Below, piece by piece: positions 25,919 to 33,988 of a stretch of DNA of 64,000 nt. Under the pieces are notes generated by a model. It had not been told where the DNA came from. It worked only from the letters and a program-made list of their open reading frames with translations, and did no database searches. The stretch is taken from NCBI GenBank assembly GCA_965275915.1, contig CBDHYI010000007.1, positions 1,488,001 to 1,552,000 of the forward strand, read 5' to 3'. The stretch's first letter is position 1. Each line of letters begins with the position of its first letter. A program made the translations under genes and the position numbers. Origin of the DNA: JBDWFY01 sp965275915 (GTDB taxonomy: Bacteria; Pseudomonadota; Alphaproteobacteria; Rhizobiales; Stappiaceae).

Positions 25919-27735
25919 TCTGCGGCTTCCTCTAATTTCTTTTCATAGCCTCTTGGCGTATAGACCCATGATCCTCCCCCTGCGCGGGCCGTAACACGCG
26001 ACGTCGATGAGCCGACCAGGACCACCGTCAGCATATCCACTTCGTCAACTGACAGCTCTGCCAGCGGTCGGATCCGTACATGTTCGCCTTCTCGACCGAG
26101 ATTCGTCGCCAGAACGACGGGCGTGTCATCGGATCTGTGTTTCAGAAGAATATCCTTTGCGCGCGCCAACTGCGACCGGCGACGCTTGGACACCGGATTA
26201 TAAAAGGCGACGACAAAGTCGCCCGCCGCTGCCGCTTCCAGTCTTCGTTCTATGGTCTCCCAGGGAGTCAGAAGATCGGAGAGGGAAATCGTGCAAAAGT
26301 CATGACCAAACGGCGCACCGATCCGCGCGGACGCCGCTTGAAAAGCCGAAATTCCCGGTGCGTTGATGATCTCAATCCGATGCGCGGCATCGGATACACC
26401 ACGGGCTTCCTGCGGACGATCCAGAAGCTCATAGACCAGCGCGCCCATCGCATAGATGCCCGCATCCCCTGAGGATACGAGCGCCACGTTCAGTCCCTCG
26501 GCGGCCCGTTCCAGCGCGAACCGCACACGCTCCTCCTCTTTTCCAAGCGGAAAGTCGTGCCGTGTCTTGTCACCGATCAGCGGCTCCACCAGATCGAGAT
26601 AAAGGCCGTAGCCCACCACCTCTTCCGCATCCCGCAGAAGCCTTGTCGCCTCCGGCGTCCGCCAATCATCCGTTCCAGGCCCTATGCCAATGACACTGAG
26701 GCACCCTCGGGCACGGCCTATGCGACTGGCATCAAGCGGCGCCTCCGCTTTGGCTATGGCACAGGTGGCATTCTTGGTCTTTTGTTTTTCGACAATCAGT
26801 CCGCCGGCAGATCCGACTGCCACCAAGGCGGCGGCTTCGGAGACGCCATGGCACCCCACTTCCGCAAAAACCACGTCCGACGGGTTTTTCAGACGGGGCG
26901 TTTCTTCTTGCAGCCGTTCCGCGTCAAAGAGGCGCAACGGCACTCCAAGTTCAGCCGCAAGGGCATTCACCGCCCCCTCGTCCGCCTTCAGGTCAAGCGA
27001 GACCACGCAACCGATCGATACGGGCGCCAAGCGCTCCTTTTTCAGCGTTTCCAGGACAAGGGACCGCAATTCATCCGGTGCACAGCCCCGCGCACAGCCG
27101 ACACCCAGAGCGAGCGTTTGAGGATGATAGACAAGTTCTTCCGGCGATCCTTTCTTCAGCCGTTCGGTGGCTGTCATGCGCAGCATTGCCTTGGGATCAA
27201 TTGCCAGATTGGCGTTCTTCAACCATCCAAGAGGTCCGGAAAGCGCAATACTTTCACCGCCCAGAAGTCTCGCGGTCACAGACTTGGCATCTTCCGGGTT
27301 GGCAAGGCTCCACCCCCGCGGCGGGTCATCCAGCGCGACACCCAATGCGGTGTCTCCGGCCGTGGTAATCGCTGCATGACCTTCCAGATATTGTGCCACT
27401 CGCCGTGCCAGGGCGTTGGCACCCTGATGCCCGCCCAGAAGCGGAACCGCGCTTTTACCATCCTCCGAAACGGCCACTACAGGCGGTTCACGGCGTTTAT
27501 CGGTCAGGACAGGCGCCAGTGCTCTGATCAGAATACCGGCCGCGCAAAATGCAATGATCGGCCGGCCTGCAAGAAACAAAGACCGCAAGTGCTCAACGGG
27601 ATTCGAAAGGAAGATGTCAGCCTTATCGCAACGACGCTCAAAACCATGAAGCTCGCCATTCAGCTCCAGGCAAAGTCTGTCTGCCGGCGCTTTGGCCGAT
27701 TGCGTCAGGATCAGGATTGCAGGGCGAGCGTCCAC
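25915..27735 (-). CDS. CbiG-CobJ fusion: cobalt-precorrin-5A hydrolase and precorrin-3B C17-methyltransferase
   Basis: 606 residues joining two pathway enzymes. Residues about 1-340 are a full CbiG, with the N-terminal LFLAGRPIIAFCAAGILIR and PLLGGHQGANALARR and a CobE-like C-terminal half (LALGVGCARGCAPDELRS). Residues about 345-606 are CobJ/CbiH (VIGIGPGTDDWRTPEATRLL and LVSSGDAGIYAMGALVYELL). CbiG opens the C20 acetaldehyde lactone in the cobalt-early route after CbiH contracts the ring, so the fusion joins adjacent steps. GTG 27735 overlaps the cobI end by 25 bp. Confidence 0.93.
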   Translation of the reverse strand: MDARPAILILTQSAKAPADRLCLELNGELHGFERRCDKADIFLSNPVEHLRSLFLAGRPIIAFCAAGILIRALAPVLTDKRREPPVVAVSEDGKSAVPLLGGHQGANALARRVAQYLEGHAAITTAGDTALGVALDDPPRGWSLANPEDAKSVTARLLGGESIALSGPLGWLKNANLAIDPKAMLRMTATERLKKGSPEELVYHPQTLALGVGCARGCAPDELRSLVLETLKKERLAPVSIGCVVSLDLKADEGAVNALAAELGVPLRLFDAERLQEETPRLKNPSDVVFAEVGCHGVSEAAALVAVGSAGGLIVEKQKTKNATCAIAKAEAPLDASRIGRARGCLSVIGIGPGTDDWRTPEATRLLRDAEEVVGYGLYLDLVEPLIGDKTRHDFPLGKEEERVRFALERAAEGLNVALVSSGDAGIYAMGALVYELLDRPQEARGVSDAAHRIEIINAPGISAFQAASARIGAPFGHDFCTISLSDLLTPWETIERRLEAAAAGDFVVAFYNPVSKRRRSQLARAKDILLKHRSDDTPVVLATNLGREGEHVRIRPLAELSVDEVDMLTVVLVGSSTSRVTARAGGGSWVYTPRGYEKKLEEAAE

Positions 27736-28430
27736 GGCTCTTCTCCCTTGTAAACGAGGATCATCGAAAAATACGGTGCTTGGGACGGATCAAGATCGGA
27801 TAGTTTTCCGGCGATCTGGTTGGGAAGCGTCGCCCTTTCGACATAGCCCGCCCGGTCAAGCAGGTCCGACCGCGCAAGCACGCGTTTGACCTTCTCGAAG
27901 TGACGTCCGATTTTGATGATGGCTGCCGCTTCCGTGTCTGCCAGTCTTTTCTCCAGATCGTCTTCCGGCATCGGCGCGGGCAGCACGCTCAGAACATCGT
28001 TCCTCGCCGCAAGCGGCCGCCCAAGAACTGAGGCACAGGCCATCATACTTGAAACACCCGGAACAATTTCGCTTCGATATCTGTCGGCCAGCCTCTCGAA
28101 CAGATACATGAACGAACCGTAGAAAAACGGATCGCCCTCGCACAGAACAACCACGTCTTTTCCAGAATCAAGATAGCGGGACAACGCGACAGCTGCGTGA
28201 TCGTAAATCTCTATTGCGGGATACCGATCGCTGCGCATCGGTATGATGATCGGAACCTCGACCACATCCTTCGAGAAGCAATGTGCTGCAATGGCCCGCG
28301 CGAAACTGTCTCCTGTGTCCGGCGCCGGATAGGCAATGATCTCTGCGGAGCGAATCAGCCTGTGTGCTTTCAGGGTCAGGAGTTCCGGGTCGCCGGGCCC
28401 GACCCCAACACCGTACAAAGTGCCGCTCAT
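27711..28430 (-). CDS. cobI: Precorrin-2 / cobalt-precorrin-2 C20-methyltransferase
   Basis: 239 residues, CobI/CbiL family. LYGVGVGPGDPELLTLKAHR at the start, VVLCEGDPFFYGSFMYLFERL, and VPGVSSMMACASVLGRPLA are diagnostic. ATG 28430 overlaps the cobL stop by four bases; a longer frame to 28475 has no family support. Part of the tightly overlapped cobalamin operon. Confidence 0.94.
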   Translation of the reverse strand: MSGTLYGVGVGPGDPELLTLKAHRLIRSAEIIAYPAPDTGDSFARAIAAHCFSKDVVEVPIIIPMRSDRYPAIEIYDHAAVALSRYLDSGKDVVVLCEGDPFFYGSFMYLFERLADRYRSEIVPGVSSMMACASVLGRPLAARNDVLSVLPAPMPEDDLEKRLADTEAAAIIKIGRHFEKVKRVLARSDLLDRAGYVERATLPNQIAGKLSDLDPSQAPYFSMILVYKGEEPWTLALQS

Positions 28431-29632
28431 AGCTTGACGAGGCTCCACTGCGTGACCGGCATGGCCGGCCGCCATCCGTGAAACCCGCCGACCGGCGACG
28501 CATGTGCGACGGACAGGCGAACCAGGGACCCACCATATTCCGCGACGGACGACAACAGAACCTGCTCACCTTCCAGCGTCACCGCGTTCGCAACCAGTCG
28601 CCCGCCGGATTTGAGAGCGTTATGACACGTCTTGACCATCTTGTTCGCGGTCAGTCCACCGCCAATGAAAATCGCATCGGGTTTGGGCAACTGATAAAGA
28701 CAGTCCGGTGCCCTTTCCGTGGCGATTTCCAGATCCGGAGTGCCGAGTGCCAGTGCATTTGCTGTAATCGCATCACGCCTGTGCGCATTCGGCTCAATCG
28801 CAAACGCACGCGCCTTTCTTGCCGCCCGCATCCACTCGATGCCGACCGATCCGCATCCGGCACCGACATCCCACAGGACCTGGGCGGGAAATGGCATGAG
28901 CTTTGCCAAAGTCGCGGCTCGAATATCCTGCTTTGTCAGTTTTCCATCATGGACATAGGCGGCATCGGGCAAGCCCGGCACGCACGATCTTGGCACGGCG
29001 CCTTCGTCGGCAATAACTTCGACCGCGAGCGTATGAAAGTCGGGAACAGACAGTATCCACTCAGCGGCCTTGCCGGAAAAGTGCTGTTCGAGCCGTCCGC
29101 CCATATGCGCCAGCACGGTCATCCGGCTTTGGCTGAAACCATCTTCACAAAGGAGGGCGGCGACTTTGGACGGTGACGTATGGTCATGAGTCAACGTGAG
29201 AATGCGCGCGCCGGGATGGAACGCGGTCCGTAAGTTTTCAGCGGTGCGCCCGTGAATTGTGCGGCACAAGACATCGTCCAGCGGCCAGGCCAGGCGTGCC
29301 GCTGCAAGAGCGAACGCAGATGCAGCCGGAACGATCTGCATCTCTTCAGCGGAGTAGCGTTTGGCCAGTGTCGCGCCTATTCCAAACCACATCGGATCGC
29401 CGCTGGCGAGCACCGTCACGCGCCCGCCCTTTCTGGCATCAAGACTGTCGAAACTCTCGCTTAGAGGCGACGACCAACAGATTTTTTCCGAATGGCTGTT
29501 CGGGACAAATCCAAGATGCCGCTCACCGCCAAACAGAACGTCTGCATCATCGACCAGACGGCGCGCAGCCGGTGAAAGACCAGGCAGACCGTCTTCACCG
29601 ATCCCAACGATCGACAACCAGGGAGCGGTCAT
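28427..29632 (-). CDS. cobL: Precorrin-6Y C5,15-methyltransferase (decarboxylating), CbiE-CbiT fusion
   Basis: 401 residues. The N-terminal half is the CbiE tetrapyrrole methylase (LSIVGIGEDGLPGLSPAARR). The C-terminal half is CbiT, a Rossmann-type methyltransferase with LWDVGAGCGSVGIEWMRAA near residue 255. It methylates C5 and C15 and decarboxylates the acetate at C12. The ATG at 29632 overlaps the cobH stop by four bases. Confidence 0.94.
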   Translation of the reverse strand: MTAPWLSIVGIGEDGLPGLSPAARRLVDDADVLFGGERHLGFVPNSHSEKICWSSPLSESFDSLDARKGGRVTVLASGDPMWFGIGATLAKRYSAEEMQIVPAASAFALAAARLAWPLDDVLCRTIHGRTAENLRTAFHPGARILTLTHDHTSPSKVAALLCEDGFSQSRMTVLAHMGGRLEQHFSGKAAEWILSVPDFHTLAVEVIADEGAVPRSCVPGLPDAAYVHDGKLTKQDIRAATLAKLMPFPAQVLWDVGAGCGSVGIEWMRAARKARAFAIEPNAHRRDAITANALALGTPDLEIATERAPDCLYQLPKPDAIFIGGGLTANKMVKTCHNALKSGGRLVANAVTLEGEQVLLSSVAEYGGSLVRLSVAHASPVGGFHGWRPAMPVTQWSLVKL

Positions 29633-30273
29633 TTTCGCAGCTCCGGCAATCCGGCCGCGAGGCCGTTGACGGCGGCTGATGCCAATGCGCTGCCACCGCG
29701 GCGGCCAAGCAGACAGAGGAACGGCACATCGCCCGTTTGTTCAGCCAGTGCCCGTTTGGATTCCGCAGCGCCGACAAATCCGACGGGAAACCCCAATATC
29801 GCCGCCGGTTTCGGTCCGCCCCGAGCGATCCGGTCCAACAGATGGAACAAAGCCGTGGGTGCATTGCCGATCGCAACAATCGCGCCGGCAAGGCGCTCAT
29901 CCCAAAAGTCCAGCGCCGCGGCAGACCGCGTATTGACCACGTTCTTTGCATGCGCCGGAACACGTGGATCGTTCAGAGTACAGATGATCTCGTTGTCTGC
30001 AGGAAGGCGGGAGCGGATAATGCCGGCGGACACCATTTCAACATCGGTAAAAACCGGTGCTCCGTCTTGCAGTGCAGAAAAGCCCGTCTCCGCCACATCT
30101 GAGGAATAGGCTAGATCCTCGACAATATCGGTCATGCCGCAGGCATGAACCAGCCGGATAACAACCGGCTGGAGGTCAACCGGAAATCGCGCAAGATCGG
30201 CCTCCTGCCGGACAATATCAAAAGATTGCCGGTAAATCGCCGCAGGATCGCGTTCGTACCGCCTTTCGCTCAC
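29629..30273 (-). CDS. cobH: Precorrin-8X / cobalt-precorrin-8 methylmutase
   Basis: 214 residues, CobH/CbiC family. It moves the methyl from C11 to C12, giving (Co-)cobyrinate. The catalytic-histidine region RLVHACGMTDIVEDL is near residue 42, with VFTDVEMVSAGI and FPVGFVGAAESK downstream. The GTG start at 30273 overlaps the cbiX stop by four bases (GTGA). Confidence 0.94.
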   Translation of the reverse strand: MSERRYERDPAAIYRQSFDIVRQEADLARFPVDLQPVVIRLVHACGMTDIVEDLAYSSDVAETGFSALQDGAPVFTDVEMVSAGIIRSRLPADNEIICTLNDPRVPAHAKNVVNTRSAAALDFWDERLAGAIVAIGNAPTALFHLLDRIARGGPKPAAILGFPVGFVGAAESKRALAEQTGDVPFLCLLGRRGGSALASAAVNGLAAGLPELRK

Positions 30274-31373
30274 ACACCGGATTCCTTTTGTCCACTCTCA
30301 TCCAGCATGGACTTGGGTCCCAGCGGATGATCCGCATGGGGATAGGGAGGATGATGGTGGTGGTGGTGATGATGACCATCGCCATGGTCATGGCTGTGAG
30401 TGTGCCCGTGATGATGATCATGGGCATGATGGTGACTTTTTCCTTTTTTGTCGCAGGCTCCGGTGCAAATCGTGTCACAGAGCCTGCATTCCGCTTCGGC
30501 CCCCAGCCCCTCGACATGGTGGTGATGGCTTTCCTGCGCCAGACCGACTTCAGCCTCAAATCCCAGAACCTGTTCGCGATACTTACAAAGCTGGCAGTTC
30601 ATCAGGTTGGCGCCCTGAAGGATCTCCTCAACCCGCCCGGCAAAGGTGTCGATGACCTGCGGATGATCGTTCAGGTAACCGGCCTTGATGAACTCGATGT
30701 CCGGGTGCCGGGCCGCGACCTCGTCCGTGTAATTATAAATGCGCTGCACCAGGACGCCGGTGAACAGAAAGTAAGGAAACACGACAATGCGCTTGTATCC
30801 AAGCTTTGCCGCATGCTCGAGCGCCGGTTCGACCAGCGGAAACGTCACGCCCGAATAGCCGGTCTCAGCCCAGCCGAAACCCATTCCTTCCCAAAGAAGC
30901 CGGGTAATCTTGGACACGTTGGAGTTTGCGTCCGGGTCCGATGCGCCACGGCCGATCACCATAAGCAGGGTGTCATGCATGGGCACCGTGGCCGGCGCCG
31001 CATCCAGTGCTGCACCGATGCGGTCGCCGGCGGCACGGACCATCCGCGTATCGATCGCCAACTCCCGGCCATAGTCGATTTTCACGCCCGGATGCGTCTT
31101 CTGATAGGTGTTCAGAACCGACGGAATATCGTTCTTTGCATGGCCGGCCGCGAACAGCATGCCCGGGACGGCCAGAATACGGGTACAGCCGGCTTCGCGC
31201 AGTTTATCGAGGCCGGAATGTATGACGGGGTTGGCGAACTCCAGATAGCCATACTCAACGGGCCATTCAGAAAAGCGCCTCTTGAGATGCTCGGCTACCT
31301 GTGCAAATTCGGTGACCGCGCCGCGGTTTCGACTGCCATGGCCGCAGATCATGACGCCCAGTTTTTCACTCAT
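30270..31373 (-). CDS. cbiX: Sirohydrochlorin cobaltochelatase CbiX, long form with Fe-S motif and His-rich tail
   Basis: 367 residues. Inserts Co2+ into sirohydrochlorin at the start of the cobalt-early route. Two chelatase repeats are present, with GHGSR at 11-15 and FAAGHAKNDIP around 74-84 providing metal-ligand histidines. The C-terminal extension carries the MNCQLC motif (258-263), the MXCXXC type linked to a 4Fe-4S cluster in long CbiX proteins. A second cysteine group follows (C296, C299, C303, C307), then a His-rich tail (about 314-350) that likely stores or delivers cobalt. GenBank-style names vary; CbiX_L is the closest group. Confidence 0.94.
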   Translation of the reverse strand: MSEKLGVMICGHGSRNRGAVTEFAQVAEHLKRRFSEWPVEYGYLEFANPVIHSGLDKLREAGCTRILAVPGMLFAAGHAKNDIPSVLNTYQKTHPGVKIDYGRELAIDTRMVRAAGDRIGAALDAAPATVPMHDTLLMVIGRGASDPDANSNVSKITRLLWEGMGFGWAETGYSGVTFPLVEPALEHAAKLGYKRIVVFPYFLFTGVLVQRIYNYTDEVAARHPDIEFIKAGYLNDHPQVIDTFAGRVEEILQGANLMNCQLCKYREQVLGFEAEVGLAQESHHHHVEGLGAEAECRLCDTICTGACDKKGKSHHHAHDHHHGHTHSHDHGDGHHHHHHHHPPYPHADHPLGPKSMLDESGQKESGV

Positions 31374-31379
31374 ATCGTC

Positions 31380-31631
31380 TTAGCTTTCGACCGTTTCTTC
31401 AGGCTTGGATTCAGCCTCTTCGCCGGAGTCGTCAACGGCATGTTCACCGCGTTTTTTGGAGCGCGCGGCCAGCCAGACCGCCAAAGCCGCGGCCCCGCCG
31501 AGCGCCGCCGCCCCAATCCAGTGCGAATGCCCCGCCAGCTCTCCCAGATGGCCGACATGGGCAAAGGCCAATTGAGACGAAGCAAGAAGAAAGACGCCCG
31601 CAGAAACGGGGAGGTGAAAACGTGCGATCAT
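31380..31631 (-). CDS. DUF6732-like small membrane protein leading the cobalamin operon
   Basis: 83 residues. A signal-like first helix ends near FAH, followed by HVGHLGELAGHSHWIGAAAL, a second helix and an acidic Glu-rich tail. The pattern (AHxGHLxxLAGHSHW) matches DUF6732 proteins, small cobalamin-cluster-associated proteins of alphaproteobacteria as I recall them. Four histidines facing the periplasm suggest metal binding, possibly cobalt handling; this is inference. ATG 31631 follows AGGAG. It is 6 bp upstream of cbiX. Confidence 0.75.
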   Translation of the reverse strand: MIARFHLPVSAGVFLLASSQLAFAHVGHLGELAGHSHWIGAAALGGAAALAVWLAARSKKRGEHAVDDSGEEAESKPEETVES

Positions 31632-31760
31632 GGCCGGCTCCTGGAAGATCAAGCTTACTAATTACCGAACGGCTGATCTGCGGATAGCCAAACGCAATCA
31701 CAGGAAACCGGCGTGTGCCGGTCCAATGCTCAACGCGTCAGACAGTTCCGGTTTTGGTTC

Positions 31761-31774
31761 CTGATTTGGGTCAA
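31761..31774 (-). promoter_or_regulatory. FNR/FixK-like box upstream of the cobalamin operon
   Basis: On the minus strand 31774-31761 reads TTGACCCAAATCAG, one change from TTGAC-N4-ATCAA, the CRP/FNR-family consensus used by FnrL and FixK. It lies 130 bp upstream of the first operon gene. An oxygen-responsive site would suit a cobalt-early (oxygen-independent) pathway. No B12-box sequence typical of a cobalamin riboswitch is present in this leader. A single degenerate site is weak support. Confidence 0.35.
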
Positions 31775-31891
31775 CCGCACCGGAATCGCTTTCAGTCCCT
31801 AACGGGACACCGTCCAGAGAGCGGCACGTTATTTGAGTTGAGCTGATTATTCAATCATCTAAACGACGGATTGAAGCATGAAATCGACCGA

Positions 31892-32878
31892 TCAGAGCAG
31901 AGCCTGCAGTTCTTCAATGCGGTTGTTGATAAGCCAGCCATAGTAGTTTTCCCGCGGGTATCCGCCCCGTCGCCTGGCTGCATACGCGCGCGACCAGGGA
32001 TCGCCCAGATTATAGAGCGTGGCGGTGAGGCCGGGATTGCCTGAAATATCATACCGGGCAACGGATTTATATGCTGTGATCGCATCCAGCAACACCGCGG
32101 CCGTGTAGTGCAGTGACACGTTCGGATCCATGGCTGACTTGTAAACAGACACCGCATCGCCTGCATCGAGTTTCTTGAATCCGCTGCGCTTATTCACGAG
32201 GTCTGACATCTTGAGAATCGTCAGCGGATTGAGTTGACCCAATCCAAAACTCTGCCCTGCATAAAGCGGATGAAAAAATACCGCGTCGAAACGCTTCTTG
32301 GGATACCGTTTGCCTTCGACCCGTTTACCGCGAAACGACTTGTTCCAAACATGCTCGCGGCAATTCCACAGCTTGTTGCTGGACGTGTGCTCGGCACAGC
32401 CTGAAAACTGGGGCCTTGCGACAAAGTCGTTCACATGTTCGCCGTCATATTCAAACGCAATGTCAACACCTGAATAAGCAAGGGCCTTCATGTAGTAGCT
32501 CTGCAGCGAATCCAGGCTGTTGTAATTGTAGGTATGCTCTCCGACGATCGCTCCGATCATGTGAATCGGGTCGATCCCGTATTTTCCGGCAATCGATTTG
32601 ATGCGCCCGATCAGCCGCTGGTCCCGCTTCATCAGCGAGACGATTTTCTGAAATTTCGCATCATAGTTGGATTTATCCGCGGCGGTCCTGCGGGCAGACG
32701 CGTAAGGGATCTCGGGCTGCCGCTTAAACCGATTGCCTTCCGGGACCTTTGCGGCCCCGGCTGCGCTTGCCGGACCGATCGAAATGGGGGGAGCCGCTAA
32801 GAACGTCACAGCAATTAAAACAGTCAGAACTCGAAACCCGACCCTCTGCGGGGCCTTCAGTATATTCGATACGTCCAT
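31892..32878 (-). CDS. DUF1402 family exported protein, lysozyme-like fold
   Basis: 328 residues with an N-terminal hydrophobic signal (about 12-40). The mature part contains GIDPIHMIGAIVGEHTYNYN and GQSFGLGQLNPLTILKMSDL, which resemble the catalytic Glu and GxMQ-like elements of lytic transglycosylases, so a peptidoglycan-cleaving role is plausible. DUF1402 itself has no established enzymology that I know. ATG 32878 is used; an in-frame upstream frame adds 16 residues. Not part of the cobalamin operon (gap of 260 bp). Confidence 0.8.
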   Translation of the reverse strand: MDVSNILKAPQRVGFRVLTVLIAVTFLAAPPISIGPASAAGAAKVPEGNRFKRQPEIPYASARRTAADKSNYDAKFQKIVSLMKRDQRLIGRIKSIAGKYGIDPIHMIGAIVGEHTYNYNSLDSLQSYYMKALAYSGVDIAFEYDGEHVNDFVARPQFSGCAEHTSSNKLWNCREHVWNKSFRGKRVEGKRYPKKRFDAVFFHPLYAGQSFGLGQLNPLTILKMSDLVNKRSGFKKLDAGDAVSVYKSAMDPNVSLHYTAAVLLDAITAYKSVARYDISGNPGLTATLYNLGDPWSRAYAARRRGGYPRENYYGWLINNRIEELQALL

Positions 32879-33142
32879 ATCGATGAATCTCTTCAGTCCG
32901 TTATGAATAACCGCTTGATACAACAAAAACTATCGGGATCAGTTATTTCGCATGCACACGTGAAACGCAGTGACATATATCACGGTTTTCCAACATCACT
33001 GTTGTCGCGGCGTCACGCTTTTGGAAAAAGCGGCACAATTGTGATAGACCGCTGACTGTTTCCCCATCCAATTGCCTTTTCATCTGATTCACATGGCAAC
33101 CGATGCGAGAAAAATCGCAGTTTTGAACGTTTGGTACCCGAC

Positions 33143-33988
33143 ATGACAAGAATACGCGTCGCAGCCCTGTACAAGTTCGTCCCGCTGCCGGACTACGAAG
33201 ACATGCAGGACAGGCTGCTGGAGGAAGCCAGGGCACAGGGCATCGGCGGATCACTGCTGCTTGCCGAAGAGGGCATAAACGGCACAATTGCGGGCAATCC
33301 GGACAAATTGACGGCGTTTTTGAACTATCTGATGACAGACCCCCGGTTGGCCGATCTGGAGTATAAAACCTCCGAAGCGGAGAAAATGCCCTTCAAGCGG
33401 ATGAAGGTCAGATTGAAGAAGGAAATCGTTCCCCTGGGTGTTGAGGGAATCGATCCCAACAGGACCGTCGGCGCCTATGTCGAGCCGGCCGACTGGAACG
33501 GCCTGATCAGCCGCGATGACGTTGTCGTGATCGACACGCGCAACGCTTACGAGATCGCATTCGGCACATTCAAGGACGCGGTCAATCCGCAAACACGCAC
33601 GTTCCGGCAATTTGCAGGCTGGGCGAAGAAATCGGGCGGCCTCTTCAAAGACAAGAAGATTGCCATGTTCTGCACCGGCGGCATCCGATGCGAGAAGGCC
33701 ACCTCGCTGATGAAGGAACTCGGTTATGAAGACGTCTATCACCTTAAAGGCGGCATCCTGAAATATCTGGAAGAGATTCCGGAACCTGAGAGCCTGTGGG
33801 AAGGCGAATGTTTCGTGTTCGATGACAGGATTTCCGTCAATCACAACATCGAAGCCAAATGGGGCGAATATGTTCCGCCCGAAGCGCATTCGGCTGTCTA
33901 TCCTGCTCCGAAAATGAGCCCTGAAGAAAAAGCGCGCCGCAGGGCCGAAAGAGAAAAGCAGCTCCTGTCAGCCGGAAATGACGAATAA
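33143..33988 (+). CDS. trhO: tRNA uridine(34) hydroxylase TrhO (YceA-type rhodanese)
   Basis: 281 residues. O2-dependent hydroxylation of wobble uridine on the way to 5-methoxyuridine or cmo5U. The N-terminal domain LLLAEEGINGTIAG and the rhodanese domain with VVIDTRNAYEIAFGTFKDA and catalytic CTGGIRCEKAT are diagnostic. ATG 33143 is preferred over a TTG four codons upstream. The stop overlaps the start of the following EamA gene (TAATG), indicating coupling. Confidence 0.93.
   Translation: MTRIRVAALYKFVPLPDYEDMQDRLLEEARAQGIGGSLLLAEEGINGTIAGNPDKLTAFLNYLMTDPRLADLEYKTSEAEKMPFKRMKVRLKKEIVPLGVEGIDPNRTVGAYVEPADWNGLISRDDVVVIDTRNAYEIAFGTFKDAVNPQTRTFRQFAGWAKKSGGLFKDKKIAMFCTGGIRCEKATSLMKELGYEDVYHLKGGILKYLEEIPEPESLWEGECFVFDDRISVNHNIEAKWGEYVPPEAHSAVYPAPKMSPEEKARRRAEREKQLLSAGNDE

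Noticed and set aside
30288..31661. Long plus-strand open frame opposite cbiX
   Set aside because: It is the complement of the His-rich tail and chelatase domain; the Met/Val-rich start is an artefact of histidine codons read in antisense.
31632..31891. Possible cobalamin riboswitch before the cobalamin operon
   Set aside because: A CCGGTGCGG stretch resembles part of the conserved core, but the B12 box and the GCCACTG/CCCCGCAACTG segments are absent.
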